Shown here piece after piece: positions 5,776 through 15,793 of a stretch of DNA of 37,689 nucleotides (its first letter is position 1; each line of letters begins with the position of its first letter). The stretch lies in assembly GCA_031274925.1 (NCBI GenBank), contig JAISPL010000007.1, positions 1-37,689 on the forward strand. The letters run 5' to 3'. The notes under the pieces were generated by a model. It searched no databases and was not told the origin of the DNA. It worked only from the letters and a program-made list of their open reading frames with translations. This DNA comes from Syntrophobacterales bacterium (GTDB taxonomy: Bacteria; Desulfobacterota; Syntrophorhabdia; Syntrophorhabdales; Syntrophorhabdaceae). The position numbers and the translations under genes are program-made.

Positions 5776-8577
5776 GTGAACAGAATTTTCGTTAAAGGTG
5801 CACGTCAGCATAACCTCAAGAACATTGATGTCGAGCTTCCCAGGAACAAAATGGTGGTGATCACGGGACCGAGCGGGTCAGGCAAATCTACCCTTGCCTT
5901 CGATACGATCTACGCGGAGGGGCAAAGACGTTACGTCGAATCTCTCTCGTCTTATGCGAGACAGTTTCTAGAGCTTATGGACAAGCCAGATATGGACTAC
6001 ATTGAAGGGTTGTCCCCAGCCATCAGCATTGAACAGAAAACTATCAGCAAAAACCCTCGCAGTACGGTGGGGACGGTCACTGAAATTTACGATTACCTGA
6101 GACTCCTATTTGCCAGGATCGGGCATGTCTTCTGTTATGGCTGCGGGAAGGAGATAAAAAGCCAACACACTCCGCAGATCGTAGACCACATCTTATCTAT
6201 GCCACAAGGGACCATGCTTGCCATTCTGGCCCCCATCGTAAGAGGACGAAAAGGAGAGTACCGCAAGGAAATTGATGAACTGAGGAAGCAGGGTTTTTCA
6301 CGGATCAAATTGAACGGTGCCATAGTCGATCTATCAGAAAACATCACACTTGACAAGTACAAGAAGCACGACATTGACGTCATCATAGACAGGATCACTC
6401 TGAGGGAAGGAGTTGAACGAAGGCTTTTCGAAGCAGTGGAGCTTGCCTTGCAGAAGGCGGAAGGAATCATAAAAGTCGAAACTCCGAAAAATGTTATGGT
6501 CTTCAGCGAGAAATTTTCCTGCCCCGATTGTGGCATAAGCTATCCTGAGATTGCTCCCCGCATGTTCTCCTTCAATAATCCTTACGGAGCATGCCCCACC
6601 TGTCTCGGCCTCGGGGTCAAGGAGTTTTTCGATCCTGCGCTCATTATCCCGAACCATGACCTCTCCCTGAGGGAGGGGGCTGTGCTCCCTTGGGGCGAGA
6701 AGAGCTCTGTTCACTTTATGCCCTTTCTTGAAGCCCTCGTCAACCGCTATAGCATAGACATCGAGGAGCCTTACAGGGATCTCCCGGAAGAAGTCCGCAA
6801 CGTAATCCTTTACGGCACCAAAGAAGATCTTGAATTTTTCACCAACAAAGGAGGAAAAAGACACCTCGTCAGAAGACGCTTTGAGGGGGTAATAAAAGAG
6901 CTTCAAAGAGATTGGGAGAACGCCGACTTTTTCGAGAAAGCCCGGCTTGAACGGTTTATCAATCTTATACCGTGTCCATCATGCAACGGGGCGAGGTTGA
7001 AAAAGGAGATGCTTTGGGTAAAGATTAATGATCTCAACATTGATGAAATTACCCGTATGACCATCGCCCTTGGTCTCGACTTCTTCTCGGCCCTGAAGCT
7101 TACCGAAAAAGAGATGGAAATCGCAAAATCGATCCTCAAAGAGATTATCTCCCGCCTCAGATTCCTCATGGATGTCGGGCTCGACTATATTACCATAAAC
7201 CGAAATTCTGGGACGCTCTCTTCAGGAGAGTCACAAAGAATTCGCCTCGCCACCCAGATCGGCTCTGGCCTGACAGGCGTTCTCTATATTCTTGACGAGC
7301 CAAGCATAGGACTCCATCAGAGAGATAACGAAAGGCTCCTTACCACCCTTTTTAGGCTGAGAGACCTTGATAACACGGTCATAGTCGTAGAACACGATCA
7401 TGATGCCATCGTCTCTTCGGACTACGTTATAGACCTGGGGCCCGGCGCAGGGGAAAACGGAGGTCACCTCGTCTTTCAGGGTACGCCAAATGACTTGGCG
7501 GCCCATGAGACTTCCGTCACCGGGATGTTTATCTCAAAAAGACGGGAAATCAAGCAACCCGACAAAAGAAGGACTCCAAAGGGAGTCATCAGGATTAAGG
7601 GAGCTCACTCCCACAACCTCAAACATATCAACGTCACCATTCCCATTGGGATCTTCACGTGCGTCACGGGGGTTTCCGGCTCGGGAAAGAGCACTTTGAT
7701 TGTCGATACCCTCTACCCTCTCCTTAAACAAAAAATTTACAAGTCGAAAGAACGGGCAGGAGAAACGGAAGGCATTGAGGGGTTCGAGGCAATAGACAGG
7801 GTTATCGATATAGATCAGTCACCCATTGGAAGGACTCCAAGGTCGAATCCAGCCACCTATACGGGCATCTTTACCCCCATAAGAGAACTTTTCACGAAAC
7901 TCCCGGAGTCACGGATGAGAGGGTACAAAGAGGGGAGGTTCTCCTTCAACGTGAAAGGAGGCCGGTGCGAGACCTGTGCAGGCGAAGGCTACGTTACCAT
8001 CGAAATGCAGTTCCTTCCCGATGTGTATATCGTCTGCGACACCTGCAAAGGGAAGAGATACAACAGGGATACCTTGGAGGTTAAATACAAAGGAAAGAGT
8101 ATTGCCGATGTCCTGGAGATGACCGTGACTCAGGCCTTGGATTTTTTCTCTTCTATTCCCACGATAAAGGCAAAACTGAAAATCCTGAATGAGGTAGGAC
8201 TTGGCTACATCAAACTTGGCCAGGCGGCGACCACCCTCTCAGGGGGAGAAGCTCAGAGGATCAAGCTCTCTCGTGAGCTATCAAAACGGGATACGGGCGC
8301 GACCCTATATATCCTCGACGAGCCCACCACAGGGCTTCACTTCTCCGACATAGAGAAGCTCCTACACGTACTTATGGAGCTTGTCGACAGAGGCAATACC
8401 GTCGTAGTGATTGAGCATAACCTTGATGTGATAAAATGCGCTGACCATGTTATTGATCTCGGCCCGGAGGGGGGAGACAAAGGCGGGACCGTCATCGTCG
8501 AGGGGACTCCCGAAAAGGCCATGGCTACACCCGACAGTTACACAGGGATATTCCTCAAGAGATACTTGGACAGTTAA
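5776..8577 (+). CDS. uvrA: UvrA, excinuclease ABC subunit A
   Basis: The damage-recognition ATPase of nucleotide excision repair: it dimerises, loads UvrB on lesions and leaves. It has 933 aa, normal length. The tandem ABC modules are visible. First Walker A GPSGSGKST (31-39), with signature LSSGESQRIRL (about 480) and Walker B ILDEPSIGLHQRD. Second Walker A GVSGSGKST (about 632), with signature LSGGEAQRIKL (about 820) and ILDEPTTGLHFSD. Zinc-binding pairs are CPDC (about 249) with CPTC (about 274), and CETC (about 731) with CDTC (about 754). The start is GTG 5776 (MNRIFVKGARQHNLKNI aligns with the family). It is followed after 8 bases by kdsB and preceded by repeat copy A. Confidence 0.98.
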   Translation: MNRIFVKGARQHNLKNIDVELPRNKMVVITGPSGSGKSTLAFDTIYAEGQRRYVESLSSYARQFLELMDKPDMDYIEGLSPAISIEQKTISKNPRSTVGTVTEIYDYLRLLFARIGHVFCYGCGKEIKSQHTPQIVDHILSMPQGTMLAILAPIVRGRKGEYRKEIDELRKQGFSRIKLNGAIVDLSENITLDKYKKHDIDVIIDRITLREGVERRLFEAVELALQKAEGIIKVETPKNVMVFSEKFSCPDCGISYPEIAPRMFSFNNPYGACPTCLGLGVKEFFDPALIIPNHDLSLREGAVLPWGEKSSVHFMPFLEALVNRYSIDIEEPYRDLPEEVRNVILYGTKEDLEFFTNKGGKRHLVRRRFEGVIKELQRDWENADFFEKARLERFINLIPCPSCNGARLKKEMLWVKINDLNIDEITRMTIALGLDFFSALKLTEKEMEIAKSILKEIISRLRFLMDVGLDYITINRNSGTLSSGESQRIRLATQIGSGLTGVLYILDEPSIGLHQRDNERLLTTLFRLRDLDNTVIVVEHDHDAIVSSDYVIDLGPGAGENGGHLVFQGTPNDLAAHETSVTGMFISKRREIKQPDKRRTPKGVIRIKGAHSHNLKHINVTIPIGIFTCVTGVSGSGKSTLIVDTLYPLLKQKIYKSKERAGETEGIEGFEAIDRVIDIDQSPIGRTPRSNPATYTGIFTPIRELFTKLPESRMRGYKEGRFSFNVKGGRCETCAGEGYVTIEMQFLPDVYIVCDTCKGKRYNRDTLEVKYKGKSIADVLEMTVTQALDFFSSIPTIKAKLKILNEVGLGYIKLGQAATTLSGGEAQRIKLSRELSKRDTGATLYILDEPTTGLHFSDIEKLLHVLMELVDRGNTVVVIEHNLDVIKCADHVIDLGPEGGDKGGTVIVEGTPEKAMATPDSYTGIFLKRYLDS

Positions 8578-8585
8578 GGAGGCCC

Positions 8586-9299
8586 ATGAAAAAACTTGTT
8601 GTAATACCTGCCCGTTACGCATCTGCAAGGCTCCCAGGAAAACCGCTACGCACCATCGCGGGAAAACCTCTTATCCAATGGGTGTATGAAAAAGCAATAT
8701 CTTCCTCAGCCGACAATATCCTTGTGGCAACGGATGACGAAAGGATACAGGAAACGTGCGCCTCTTTCGGCGCGGAAGCCGTCATGACAGATCCCTCACT
8801 TAGATCTGGCACCGACAGAGTCTATGAAGCTATATCGGGAAAGAAGGGAGATCTTATCGTAAACCTTCAGGGTGACGAGCCCTTTATAGAACCGTCCATG
8901 ATTGATACCCTTTTTCGAATCATGGAAGAGGATGTTCCCATGGCGACGCTGTGCACCCCGATTTCCCGGGAAGAGTACGAGAACCCGAATACGGTAAAGG
9001 TTGTACTTGACAAAAGCCACTATGCCCTCTATTTCTCTCGCTCGCCCATTCCGTACATCAGAGAAGCACTGGAGGTCCCTCTTTACGGCCATATCGGCAT
9101 CTACGGCTTCTCCAGATCTTTCCTGTCTCTGTTCGTGGCTATGGAAAAAGGGCTCCTTGAAGAGGCTGAATCCCTGGAGCAGCTCAGAGTGCTGGAAAAC
9201 GGGGTAAGGATTAAAGTAGCCCCCGTACATTATACCGGCTTCGGGATAGACACCGAGGAAGATCTAAAAAAAGCGGAGGAAAGGATGGCGAAAGATTGA
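8586..9299 (+). CDS. kdsB: 3-deoxy-manno-octulosonate (KDO) cytidylyltransferase
   Basis: This makes CMP-KDO from CTP and KDO, the activated sugar used to begin the LPS inner core, in the cytoplasm. It has 237 aa. Nucleotidyltransferase motifs: IPARYASARLPGKPL (7-21), VATDDERI, LIVNLQGDEPFIEP (the metal- and sugar-binding region), YFSRSPIPY and HIGIYGF, all typical of KdsB. AAGGAGG overlaps the uvrA stop and lies just before the ATG, so the two genes are co-transcribed, with coupling likely. Its presence is direct evidence for an LPS-bearing outer membrane. Confidence 0.96.
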   Translation: MKKLVVIPARYASARLPGKPLRTIAGKPLIQWVYEKAISSSADNILVATDDERIQETCASFGAEAVMTDPSLRSGTDRVYEAISGKKGDLIVNLQGDEPFIEPSMIDTLFRIMEEDVPMATLCTPISREEYENPNTVKVVLDKSHYALYFSRSPIPYIREALEVPLYGHIGIYGFSRSFLSLFVAMEKGLLEEAESLEQLRVLENGVRIKVAPVHYTGFGIDTEEDLKKAEERMAKD

Positions 9300-9455
9300 C
9301 AGTCGTTCGTCGTCAGTTATTGGTTAAAAAAAGTGAATGGTAATTAGCCCAAGTCAAAATCACTGGATTTACCGCGCCTCACTGAACATTCTGATGCAAA
9401 CAGCGGCCAAGCGCACTTAGCAGTTGGAAGTTACCTCGGGTTTTCGGTGAAACTG

Positions 9456-9486
9456 TTGACAAAAACGTTACAATATAGTCTATTAT
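9456..9486 (+). promoter_or_regulatory. Promoter of the PxxKW protein gene
   Basis: A perfect TTGACA (9456-9461) is followed after 19 bases by TATTAT (9481-9486); an alternative TATAGT is too close. The gene begins at 9523 with AGGAGGTG upstream. Confidence 0.5.
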
Positions 9487-9522
9487 TAGCCTTTTAATAC
9501 ACATTTCAGGAGGTGATGCCGC

Positions 9523-9807
9523 ATGATATGCACAACGTTAAAATCGGGAACAGAATGTTTGTTTATGAAGAAAACAGGATGCTCCTATAGTGGTGGAAAG
9601 TGTTTCACAATCGTGGAAAGTTGCGAAGGTTGCACGAGAATCATGGAATTCGAAACAGGCAAGTACTGCACAAGTTTCCCTGATCCGTCTCAAAAATGGC
9701 TGAAGGGCGTCTGTTCCATGTCATCGCACGTAAAGAAAACAAAAGCGGTGGAAGGGCAGAAGATAAACCCACTCAAAGCCTCGAAAAGAGCCGCTGGGAA
9801 GAAGTAA
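9523..9807 (+). CDS. PxxKW family cysteine-rich protein
   Basis: A 94-aa protein with eight cysteines (C3, C12, C20, C27, C34, C37, C48, C63) and the motif PDPSQKW at 53-59, which defines the PxxKW cysteine-rich family found mainly in Desulfobacterota. The ordered Cys suggest zinc or Fe-S binding; the function is unknown. Residues 70-94 are a basic Lys/Arg tail. AGGAGGTG 7-14 bases upstream fixes the ATG. It stands alone with its own promoter, before rpsT. Family assignment rests on my recognition of the motif. Confidence 0.8.
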   Translation: MICTTLKSGTECLFMKKTGCSYSGGKCFTIVESCEGCTRIMEFETGKYCTSFPDPSQKWLKGVCSMSSHVKKTKAVEGQKINPLKASKRAAGKK

Positions 9808-9836
9808 TTTTCTCACAGGAAAATACTCGACTCTGA

Positions 9837-9935
9837 AAGGGCCTATCGTTTAACAATATCTATCGTGACATTGAACAGGAATTGGGGCGTATCTTATGCC
9901 GTTTCCTTTTTCACACGTCCAACGTTTAGGCCCTT
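9837..9935. repeat. Long-range inverted repeat between PxxKW gene and rpsT
   Basis: AAGGGCCTA (9837-9845) is exactly complementary to TAGGCCCTT (9927-9935), with partial extension (TCGTTT against AACGTT). The 81-base loop is AT-rich. It could be the end of the PxxKW transcript or part of an rpsT leader. Confidence 0.4.
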
Positions 9936-10014
9936 CATGCTTGATATCACTTTATGGTTGACTTTTGGTTGTAATTAATGGTAAATAAAGGCTAAATTAT
10001 CTGGAGGGTTGACG

Positions 10015-10287
10015 TTGAGGAAAAATAAATCGGCAGTGAAGAAAGCGCGGCAGTCAGAACAGAAAAGATTGAGAAATTTCCATGTGAAATCCACCATGAA
10101 AACATATATAAAGAAAATCTACGCCGTCATGGAAAACAAAGACACGGAACATGTGGACGAAGCTTTCAAAAAAGCCGTTTCATTTATCAATAGAGCGGCC
10201 TCTAAGGGTGTGATCCACTCTAACAACGCGTCCAGGAAAGTATCCAGGCTTTCAAAGAAGGTTCATACGTTTCTAAACAAGGCATAA
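10015..10287 (+). CDS. rpsT: 30S ribosomal protein S20
   Basis: A primary 16S rRNA-binding protein of the small subunit. At 90 aa it has the usual Lys/Arg-rich three-helix composition: RKNKSAVKKARQSEQKRLRN, VKSTMKTYIKKI, and AFKKAVSFINRAASKGVIHSNNASRKVSRLSKKV. I start it at the TTG at 10015, because GGAGGG (10003-10008) is 6-7 bases upstream and this gives the family-like opening M-R-K-N-K-S-A. The TTG at 10009 overlaps that ribosome-binding site. A rare TTG start fits the known autoregulation of S20 through poor initiation, but that link is inferred. It is monocistronic. Confidence 0.95.
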   Translation: MRKNKSAVKKARQSEQKRLRNFHVKSTMKTYIKKIYAVMENKDTEHVDEAFKKAVSFINRAASKGVIHSNNASRKVSRLSKKVHTFLNKA

Positions 10288-10321
10288 TCATTTTCCATTC
10301 AAGATTATTCATTTATATTTG

Positions 10322-10355
10322 GTGACCGTCCCGGGTGTCTTTCTCTGTGGGTCAC
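10322..10355 (+). terminator. Possible terminator of rpsT
   Basis: GTGACC (10322-10327) pairs with GGTCAC (10350-10355); a T-rich run (AATTTATTATCTTTC) follows. The loop is large (22 bases), so this is only a candidate. Confidence 0.3.
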
Positions 10356-10466
10356 AATTTATTATCTTTCTTTCAAGGGCCTCTTCTTGAAATAGGGGAT
10401 GAAATTTGGACTTGGCTTGTTCCCTTAGTAGGTAAAAGCGTATCCTTGAGAATATATACGATTATA

Positions 10467-10991
10467 TCAGTAATCTACAAGTAGAGCTGCGATAAACTTC
10501 CTCGCCATCCTTGCCGAGATAGTCTGAAACGCATTTCTCTTATTGAAGTCTTCAGCCTGAATATCATTCGTATTATATGGCTCGGAATCTGAGAAGAACC
10601 ATCTTTTTATGAACGTACCATCCCTCTTGGAAAGAACAAGTTCCACGTCAATGGTCGCTGTTTTCTGAATAACAATACCTTGGGCGCTCATGGAAGAAGG
10701 CCGGATGAGTATTTGTTTTATAATCCCCTGAAGGTGACTGTCCGCATCAGGTCTGTTTAAATCGAAAAGTCCCGCACTAAGGACTTCCTGCGAAAAGGTA
10801 TCGGTAACATAAAGTGAAGCGTGGGGTTCATAGGTAATGTTCTTGAAAGGCCCCATAGAAAGCGAGGTGATATCTCCGCCATAAATACCCCTCCCTCCAA
10901 GTCCTACCATCTGGTATCCGCACGAGCAGACCGACAGCAACACAACCGCCATCAAAAAAATCCAGCCTAACCTTCTGTTTAATTCTTTCAT
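10467..10991 (-). CDS. lptE: LPS-assembly lipoprotein LptE
   Basis: The outer-membrane lipoprotein that plugs the LptD barrel and helps place LPS on the cell surface. At 174 aa it has a lipoprotein signal peptide (hydrophobic 10-21, then SVCSCGY). Cys24 in the CGY context is the likely lipidated residue, although Cys22 is also possible. The mature part follows LptE pattern: 'SLSMGPFKNITYEPHASLYVTDTFSQEV', central strands, and a helix 'FQTISARMARKFIAALL'. It lies 15 bases after leuS, a common pairing, as the last gene of the leftward operon. Confidence 0.85.
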   Translation of the reverse strand: MKELNRRLGWIFLMAVVLLSVCSCGYQMVGLGGRGIYGGDITSLSMGPFKNITYEPHASLYVTDTFSQEVLSAGLFDLNRPDADSHLQGIIKQILIRPSSMSAQGIVIQKTATIDVELVLSKRDGTFIKRWFFSDSEPYNTNDIQAEDFNKRNAFQTISARMARKFIAALLVDY

Positions 10992-11006
10992 GAATCAATA
11001 CTCCAT

Positions 11007-13487
11007 CTAACCGGAAACTACTATATTGACCAGTTTATTGGGTACTATTATGGTCTTTCTTATTTCCTTGCCTTCAAGATGCCGCTTCACCTTTTCGAGA
11101 TTCAATACAATCTCTTTCAGGCGTGATTCTTCAATATCTCTCTCAACTTCGCACCCGTCTCTCAATTTCCCGTTGATCTGGACCACGATGGTAACCTTGC
11201 CCTCTGTTATATAATTCTCGTCGTACTTTGGCCACCAAGTCCCAAGAGTACGATCCTTTCCACCGATCATGTCCCAAAGCTCCTCTGTAATATGGGGAAC
11301 AAACGGAAAAAGGAGAGCAATAATGGTTTCAACGGCTCCTTTCACAAGGGCCCGGGCTTCTGATCCGGTCCTTTCGGTCTCAAGGAATTTGTATGTTGTG
11401 TTGACAAGCTCCATAACGCTTGCTATGGCCGTATTCAGATGAAACCTGTCGACATCTTCCGTCACTTTTTTTATAGTCTGATGGACTTTATAGGTCAACT
11501 GGATGAAGTCGCCGTCTTTGCTTCCAGGCACAAAAACAGCCTCGACATCTCGAAATTCTTCGCTTCGTTCCGCTACAAGCCTCCAGACTCTCTGAAGGAA
11601 CCTGAAACTCCCCTCCACGCCTTTGTCACTCCAATCCAGGTCTTTCTCCGGAGGAGAAGCGAAAAGACAGAAGAGCCTCGCCGTATCAGCGCCGTATTTT
11701 TCTATGAGGTAGTCCGGATCAACAATATTACCTTTCGATTTGCTCATTTTCGAGCCGTCCTTGATCACCATCCCTTGGGTAAGAAGGTTCTTGAAGGGTT
11801 CTCGCTCCCCAACCAACCCCAGTTCTCTCACAACCCGGTTAAAAAATCTCGAGTAGAGAAGATGGAGCACTGCATGTTCGACGCCTCCGATATACTGGTC
11901 CACAGGCGCCCAATAATCAACACACTCCCTGTTGAGAGGGGCCAGAGTATAATCAGGGCATGCATATCGGAGAAAATACCATGACGACTCAACAAAGGTG
12001 TCCATTGTGTCCGTTTCTCTTCGCGCGGGCTTTCCGCATTTAGGGCATACCGTCTCATAGAATAGATCGTAGTCCTGAAGCGGTGACTTGCCCACTGCCT
12101 TTACTTCGAGATCAAGGGGCAACGCCACCGGAAGTTCTTCATAGGGAACGGGCACCGTCCCGCAATCTTCGCAGTAGATGATCGGGATAGGGGTACCCCA
12201 GTATCTCTGTCTCGATATACCCCAGTCTCTCAAGCGAAAGTTCACTTTCCCCCTGCCAAACCCCTTCTCTTCAAGGTAAGCTATAATCTTCGGGATGGCA
12301 TCTCTGTTCTCAAGACCGTCAAAGGGTCCGGAGTTCATCAGCACTCCGTCATCCACATACGCTTCCTTCATTGTCTTCGAATCAAGACTTTTCCCTTTGG
12401 GTACGATAGTTGTTACGACAGGCAGATTATACTCTTTGGCGAATTCGAAGTCTCTCTGGTCATGGGCAGGAACGGCCATGATAGCGCCTGTTCCGTATTC
12501 CATGAGGACAAAGTTTCCGATATATATGGGGATTCTTGCCCCGGTGAGAGGATTTGTCACACATTTACCCGTAAAGACACCTTCTTTCTTGAGTTCCACT
12601 TCCGCCCTGAAACTTCTATCTTGGGCTTTGACTCTCTCCACAAAGGCACGGACGCCCTGTTCCTGTGGGGTGCCTATAGCCATGGAAACGGCAAGAGGAT
12701 GCTCTGGCGCAAGGACCATGAACGTCACGCCATAGAGGGTATCGGGCCTCGTGGTAAAAATTGTAAGAACCCCTCCTTCCTCCATGGGAAAGTCCACTTC
12801 CACTCCGTGGCTTTTTCCAATCCAGTTCTTCTGCATGCTGAGAACTTTTTCCGGCCAGCCAGGTAGTTTGCCGCAATACTCATACAGTTCATCGGCATAC
12901 TTCGTGATGGCGAAAAACCACTGGGTAAGCTCTTTCTGGATTACCTGCTCGCCACACCTCCAGCATGCCCCGCTCTCCACCTGTTCGTTGGCAAGCACGG
13001 TCTGGCACTTGGGACAGTAATTGACCGGCGAGCTTTTCCTGTATACAAGCCCCAACTCAAACATTTTCAGAAATATCCACTGTTCCCACCTGTAGTATTC
13101 CACATCACAGGTGGCAAACTCCCGAGACCAATCGTAGCTGAACCCCAGTCTCTTCAACTGTTTCCTCATATAGTCGATGTTTTCGCGGGTCCATGTGGCG
13201 GGAGCAATACCGCGCTCAATTGCCGCATTTTCCGCCGGCATTCCAAAGGCATCCCATCCCATAGGGTGCAGGACGTTGTAGCCTCTCATCCTTTTATACC
13301 GGGCTATTACGTCTCCTATTGAGTAGTTCCTCACGTGACCCATATGTATCCTGCCCGAAGGATAAGGGAACATTTCGAGGAGGTAATATTTCTCTTTTGT
13401 AGTATCCTCCGTGACAAAAAAAGACCTGTTCTTCTCCCACACGGACTGTCTCTGCTCTTCTATTGCATGCGGCTCATAAGGCTTCAT
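11007..13487 (-). CDS. leuS: Leucyl-tRNA synthetase
   Basis: A class I synthetase charging tRNA-Leu; 826 aa, full length. Seen: the HIGH signature as HMGH (48-51, in [15 protein letters not shown]), a zinc-ribbon (CPKC ... CWRCG, about 155-180), the CP1 editing domain with the T-rich stretch [12 protein letters not shown] and the conserved Asp site [17 protein letters not shown] as KMSKSKGN (about 580), an anticodon-binding helix bundle and the C-terminal domain. It is 28 bases after argG and 15 before lptE, both on the same strand. Linkage to the arginine genes probably reflects operon growth. Confidence 0.98.
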   Translation of the reverse strand: MKPYEPHAIEEQRQSVWEKNRSFFVTEDTTKEKYYLLEMFPYPSGRIHMGHVRNYSIGDVIARYKRMRGYNVLHPMGWDAFGMPAENAAIERGIAPATWTRENIDYMRKQLKRLGFSYDWSREFATCDVEYYRWEQWIFLKMFELGLVYRKSSPVNYCPKCQTVLANEQVESGACWRCGEQVIQKELTQWFFAITKYADELYEYCGKLPGWPEKVLSMQKNWIGKSHGVEVDFPMEEGGVLTIFTTRPDTLYGVTFMVLAPEHPLAVSMAIGTPQEQGVRAFVERVKAQDRSFRAEVELKKEGVFTGKCVTNPLTGARIPIYIGNFVLMEYGTGAIMAVPAHDQRDFEFAKEYNLPVVTTIVPKGKSLDSKTMKEAYVDDGVLMNSGPFDGLENRDAIPKIIAYLEEKGFGRGKVNFRLRDWGISRQRYWGTPIPIIYCEDCGTVPVPYEELPVALPLDLEVKAVGKSPLQDYDLFYETVCPKCGKPARRETDTMDTFVESSWYFLRYACPDYTLAPLNRECVDYWAPVDQYIGGVEHAVLHLLYSRFFNRVVRELGLVGEREPFKNLLTQGMVIKDGSKMSKSKGNIVDPDYLIEKYGADTARLFCLFASPPEKDLDWSDKGVEGSFRFLQRVWRLVAERSEEFRDVEAVFVPGSKDGDFIQLTYKVHQTIKKVTEDVDRFHLNTAIASVMELVNTTYKFLETERTGSEARALVKGAVETIIALLFPFVPHITEELWDMIGGKDRTLGTWWPKYDENYITEGKVTIVVQINGKLRDGCEVERDIEESRLKEIVLNLEKVKRHLEGKEIRKTIIVPNKLVNIVVSG

Positions 13488-13515
13488 TTCTTAAGCACCT
13501 CGTACCAACCCTTCA

Positions 13516-14715
13516 TCATTTATTTATCATCGCCCTTACGCGCAATCTCAGGGCATTCAGTTTAATAAAACCTCCCGCGTCTTTCTGATCGTACACGGCA
13601 TCCTCGTCAAAGGTTGCAAAATCCTGTCTGTAGAATGATTTGTCGGACTTCCTGCCCACCACGGTACAGTTGCCTTTATACAACTTCACCTTTACTGTGC
13701 CCGTTACACCCTTTTGAGACTCATTGACGAAAGCCTTCAGGGCTTCCATCTCGGGAGAGTACCAGAAACCGTAATAGATAAGATCCGATATCTTTGGTAT
13801 GAGGCTGTCCCTGAGATGCATGACTTCACGGTCCATGGTGATCGTTTCCATGCCTCTGTGGGCTACATGCAAAATCGTACACCCTGGGGTCTCATAGACG
13901 CCTCTCGATTTCATCCCAACAAATCTGTTTTCCACTATATCCACTCTACCGATTCCGTTCGCACCTGCGAGTTTGTTGAGGTGAATCACCAACCTGGCGG
14001 GGGACATCTCTTTGCCGTCCACTTTCACCGGTACGCCGTCCACAAACTCAATCTCCATGTAGGTGGGCTTATCTGGCGCCCTTTCCGGCGAGACAGTGGT
14101 GAGGAACATGCGCTCATCGGGTTCATTCCAAGGATCTTCCAGTATGCCGCCTTCGTAGCTTATATGCATGAGGTTTCTGTCCATACTGTACGGTTTAGCT
14201 TTAGTAACAGGCACCTCAATACCATGTTTCTCTGCATAATCAATAAGCTGTTCCCTTGCGGTAAAGTCCCATTCCCTCCACGGGGCGATAATCTTTACAT
14301 TAGGTTCTAAGGCATAAAATGTCAGCTCGAATCTGACCTGATCGTTTCCTTTACCTGTGGAACCATGGCAGACCGCATCAGCATTTTCCTGTCTCAGAAT
14401 CTCAATGTGCCGTTTTGCGATGAGAGGTCTGGCCAGGGAAGTGCCCATTAAATAGGTCCCCTCATAGACCGCATTCGCCTTGATGGCGAAAAAGACAAAG
14501 TCCCTCGCGAATTCCTCTTTAAGATCCTCTATGTAGACCTTGGATGCGCCGGTCTTGAGAGCTTTTTCTTCAAGGCCAACCAATTCTTCCTCCTGCCCCA
14601 CATCGGCGGCATAAGCAATAACTTCACAATTATAAACTTCTTTCAGCCACTTGACGAGTATCGACGTATCAAGACCGCCCGAGTAAGCCAATACCACCTT
14701 CTTAATTTCTCTCAT
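13516..14715 (-). CDS. argG: Argininosuccinate synthase
   Basis: This joins citrulline and aspartate with ATP to argininosuccinate, the seventh step of arginine synthesis; cytoplasmic. It has 399 aa. The N-type ATP pyrophosphatase loop AYSGGLDTS is at 10-18, followed by family signatures including [26 protein letters not shown] and [14 protein letters not shown] 6-11 bases before the ATG fixes the start. It follows argF after a 154-base gap, the largest inside the operon, so an internal promoter is possible. argH, which would complete the pathway, is not in the window. Confidence 0.98.
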   Translation of the reverse strand: MREIKKVVLAYSGGLDTSILVKWLKEVYNCEVIAYAADVGQEEELVGLEEKALKTGASKVYIEDLKEEFARDFVFFAIKANAVYEGTYLMGTSLARPLIAKRHIEILRQENADAVCHGSTGKGNDQVRFELTFYALEPNVKIIAPWREWDFTAREQLIDYAEKHGIEVPVTKAKPYSMDRNLMHISYEGGILEDPWNEPDERMFLTTVSPERAPDKPTYMEIEFVDGVPVKVDGKEMSPARLVIHLNKLAGANGIGRVDIVENRFVGMKSRGVYETPGCTILHVAHRGMETITMDREVMHLRDSLIPKISDLIYYGFWYSPEMEALKAFVNESQKGVTGTVKVKLYKGNCTVVGRKSDKSFYRQDFATFDEDAVYDQKDAGGFIKLNALRLRVRAMINK

Positions 14716-14869
14716 GTTGGACCTCCATTCTTCAAATTAACGAAGAATCATGAATGGGCCACGAAGATATGTCTTGCGGAGTCTGTTAACCCACTCTTTT
14801 GTTCTCCATTATGCATGTATTTATGAATATGCGGTGTTCAGGGAATCCCGGAGACTATTGATGCTTCCA

Positions 14870-15790
14870 TTATTTATCTCCCGACATGAGCCATTCCAAG
14901 AGAGCCTTCTGCGCGTGGAGCCTGTTCTCCGCCTGTCTAAAGATAATCTCCTGGTTCGCTTCGAATATCCGGTCTGACACCTCTTTATTTCTGTGAGCGG
15001 GCAGACAGTGCATGACTACTGCGCTCTCGTTCGCTTCCTTCATGATTTCTCCGTCAATCCTGAACGGAGCAAAAGTCGCCATTCGCTCCTCATGCTCTCC
15101 CTCCTGCCCCATACTGACCCATACGTCCGTATAGACAATATCGGCTCCATCGGCCGCCTCACGAGGGTCGTGCGTGTAAACGAATTTTTCATTCCTCTCG
15201 GCTTCCTCAAGCAAGGTCTCGTTCGGACCATAAAACTCCGGTGTGGCCACTGACAGCCTGAGACCAAGGAGGATTGATGCCTCCAGCCACGAATTTGCGA
15301 CATTGTTACCGTCACCGATATAGGCGATCTTTACGTTATCAAGTCTTCCTTTTAATTCTTGGATGGTGAGCAGGTCAGAAAGTATCTGACACGGGTGATA
15401 AAGGTCTGAAAGGCCGTTAATAAGGGGTACCGTCGCCCATCGGGCAAGCTCATCTACAAGTGCCTGGCCGTAGGTCCTTATCATCACAGCATCCACATAT
15501 CTACTAAGTACCCTCGCCGTATCCCTTACAGGCTCTCCTCTCCCTATCTGGGTCTCCTGGGAGGTCAGAAATACCGCATATCCTCCCAACTCCCACATAC
15601 CGATTTCAAAAGAAATCCTAGTCCTAGTGGAGGCCTTCTCAAAGATCATGGCAAGACTCTTGCCCTTAAGTGGCTTAAACTCCTTACCTTGCCTTCTCTG
15701 CTCCTTCAAAAACGCCGAGCGCTCCAGCAAATAACGGCATTCTTCCTTATTGATATCAAGTAGTTTTGTAAAATCACGCTTTGGTCGCAT
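14870..15790 (-). CDS. argF: Ornithine carbamoyltransferase
   Basis: This transfers the carbamoyl group from carbamoyl phosphate to ornithine, giving citrulline. It has 306 aa. The carbamoyl-phosphate motif STRTR is at 54-58; HPCQ in DLYHPCQILSDLLTI, the ornithine-loop DVWVSMGQE and the catalytic MHCLPAHR near the C-terminus are all intact. The Cys and His needed for catalysis are present. It begins 3 bases after the argD stop, so translation is probably coupled. Confidence 0.97.
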   Translation of the reverse strand: MRPKRDFTKLLDINKEECRYLLERSAFLKEQRRQGKEFKPLKGKSLAMIFEKASTRTRISFEIGMWELGGYAVFLTSQETQIGRGEPVRDTARVLSRYVDAVMIRTYGQALVDELARWATVPLINGLSDLYHPCQILSDLLTIQELKGRLDNVKIAYIGDGNNVANSWLEASILLGLRLSVATPEFYGPNETLLEEAERNEKFVYTHDPREAADGADIVYTDVWVSMGQEGEHEERMATFAPFRIDGEIMKEANESAVVMHCLPAHRNKEVSDRIFEANQEIIFRQAENRLHAQKALLEWLMSGDK

Positions 15791-15793
15791 ACT

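Noticed and set aside
6135-6906. Two long leftward open frames (133 and 190 codons) inside uvrA
   Set aside because: Opposite a strongly conserved uvrA segment; their sequences are low in family features and explained by the codon structure of uvrA.
10009-10014. TTG at 10009 as rpsT start
   Set aside because: It overlaps the GGAGGG ribosome-binding site itself; TTG 10015 has proper spacing.
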